64,000 bases of DNA from positions 124,001 to 188,000 of the forward strand of contig JAJTCM010000005.1 of NCBI GenBank assembly GCA_021325675.1. Reading direction: 5' to 3'. Below are positions 63,340 to 64,000 of the stretch, in pieces (the first letter of the stretch is position 1; each line of letters begins with the position of its first letter). Made by a program: the position numbers and the translations under genes. Under the pieces are notes generated by a model. The model was not told where the DNA came from. It ran no database searches and saw only the letters and a list, made by a program, of their open reading frames with translations. This DNA comes from Crocinitomicaceae bacterium (lineage in GTDB: Bacteria; Bacteroidota; Bacteroidia; Flavobacteriales_D; Crocinitomicaceae).

Positions 63340-64000
63340 TCAGGCTTTTTTCCAGGTTAATACAGGCGCCAAAATACCATCCCGGCGTTCATACCACGTG
63401 GGAGAATCGCTCAGGCCGCCTTTGATGCTGAAACGCACGCTTACCGTTGATTTTTCGGGATGGATCAGCCACTCTTTCATCGTTAAAGAAGACGAAAGGC
63501 TTAAAATATACGATCCTTCATTGAGAAAACGCGCCGGAATATCCATTGCCAGGGAATTTTCGCCCGTTTTGATTTCAGGCCATTCTCCCGGCGAAGTGTC
63601 GGAGTTCGTACTCGTAAAAACCAGCTGTCCGTCGTCATTATACAACCAAAAACAGATTTCCAGGGAAGGATCCCATTTTTTGACCTCAAAATCGATCGTC
63701 ACGCGTACCGGAAATTCATTGCTAAAGCTGTTCCGCTCACCATTTTGCAGCGATGCAGAAGCTACCTTCAGGCGTAAAGGCAGAAAATACGGGCTTTCGA
63801 ACTGTTTCCCGGGGTTTTCCCAGCTTGTTTTAATTTCTTCCGAAGTATCAGACAAATAACGGTTGATCGCTTTCCGGACATCGTCTGTTTGCAGGGCCAG
63901 CTCTCCCTGTTCCAGCAAAAGCATGGAAGTGCACAACTGGGAAATCGCGCCCATGTTGTGGCTCACAAAAAGCACTGTTCTTCCCTCCTGCCGGGAAACA
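63340..64000 (-). CDS. Wzt-like ABC transporter ATPase, C-terminal part (partial)
   Basis: The open frame continues past the right window edge, so only about 220 C-terminal residues are visible. The first visible part, EGRTVLFVSHNMGAISQLC, is the H-loop (switch His) end of an ABC ATPase, followed by LLEQGEL as in polysaccharide exporters. The remaining about 160 residues form a beta-sandwich-like domain (FPVRVTIDFEVKKWDP; LEICFWLYNDDGQLVF; GSYILSLSSSL) like the Wzt C-terminal glycan-binding domain, which recognises the polymer's end modification. This implies ABC-dependent export of the operon's glycan; the Wzm permease is not in the window. Confidence 0.88.
   Translation of the reverse strand, partial: VSRQEGRTVLFVSHNMGAISQLCTSMLLLEQGELALQTDDVRKAINRYLSDTSEEIKTSWENPGKQFESPYFLPLRLKVASASLQNGERNSFSNEFPVRVTIDFEVKKWDPSLEICFWLYNDDGQLVFTSTNSDTSPGEWPEIKTGENSLAMDIPARFLNEGSYILSLSSSLTMKEWLIHPEKSTVSVRFSIKGGLSDSPTWYERRDGILAPVLTWKKA

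Overview
The window looks like a chromosomal segment of a Bacteroidota bacterium of the Flavobacteriales, most like Fluviicola and other Crocinitomicaceae (inference). The evidence is several large secreted proteins ending in type IX secretion (T9SS) sorting domains, many promoters with the Bacteroidota -7 box TAnnTTTG, Bacteroidota-type housekeeping genes (ATP-type pckA, mdh, groESL, mpl, rnpA next to an S41 protease) and AT-rich intergenic repeats typical of the phylum. I see no rRNA, tRNA, insertion sequence, prophage or CRISPR array.

Layout. 1-2471 (minus): start of an O-antigen ligase-like gene cut by the window edge, an S41 C-terminal processing protease and rnpA. 2856-6389 (plus): a secreted pappalysin-like metalloprotease and a methyltransferase. 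6568-16818: housekeeping genes (ffh, an amino acid permease, fabF, a SufT-like protein, truC, pckA, elbB, a DCC-family protein) plus two small unknown secreted or membrane proteins. 16889-21185 (minus): a gingipain-like T9SS protease and an ECF sigma factor with a single-pass membrane partner. 21498-26898: mdh, an easily missed 51-residue protein, small unknowns, a VanX-like dipeptidase lipoprotein, an aminotransferase and an FAD oxidoreductase. 27011-31669: a 1552-residue TPR-like exported protein. 31779-35830: groES, groEL, a small membrane protein and the murein-recycling ligase Mpl.

35866-40099 (plus) encodes polysaccharide assembly: an initiating sugar-phosphate transferase, a Wza-like export lipoprotein and a Wzc-like tyrosine kinase with a Tyr-Gly tail. 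It is followed by a 2072-residue secreted repeat protein (40313-46531). 46646-64000 (minus) is one tightly packed surface-glycan operon: glycosyltransferases, a deacetylase, an acetyltransferase, an asparagine synthase-like enzyme, a GT-C membrane enzyme, a DegT aminotransferase with a coupled methyltransferase and cupin, an epimerase, a Gfo/Idh oxidoreductase and the C-terminal part of a Wzt-type ABC ATPase. Most junctions overlap by 1-4 bases.

Together the genes suggest a cell that invests heavily in surface glycans and T9SS-exported proteins. The more unusual points are a domain inserted inside the metalloprotease catalytic domain, a sigma/anti-sigma pair whose membrane partner ends in a gliding-type domain, paired 22-bp-spaced palindromes before the giant repeat protein, a symmetric bidirectional promoter at 24477-24492, and intergenic repeats that supply gene stop codons. 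Family assignments come from motifs read by eye; no database search was run.
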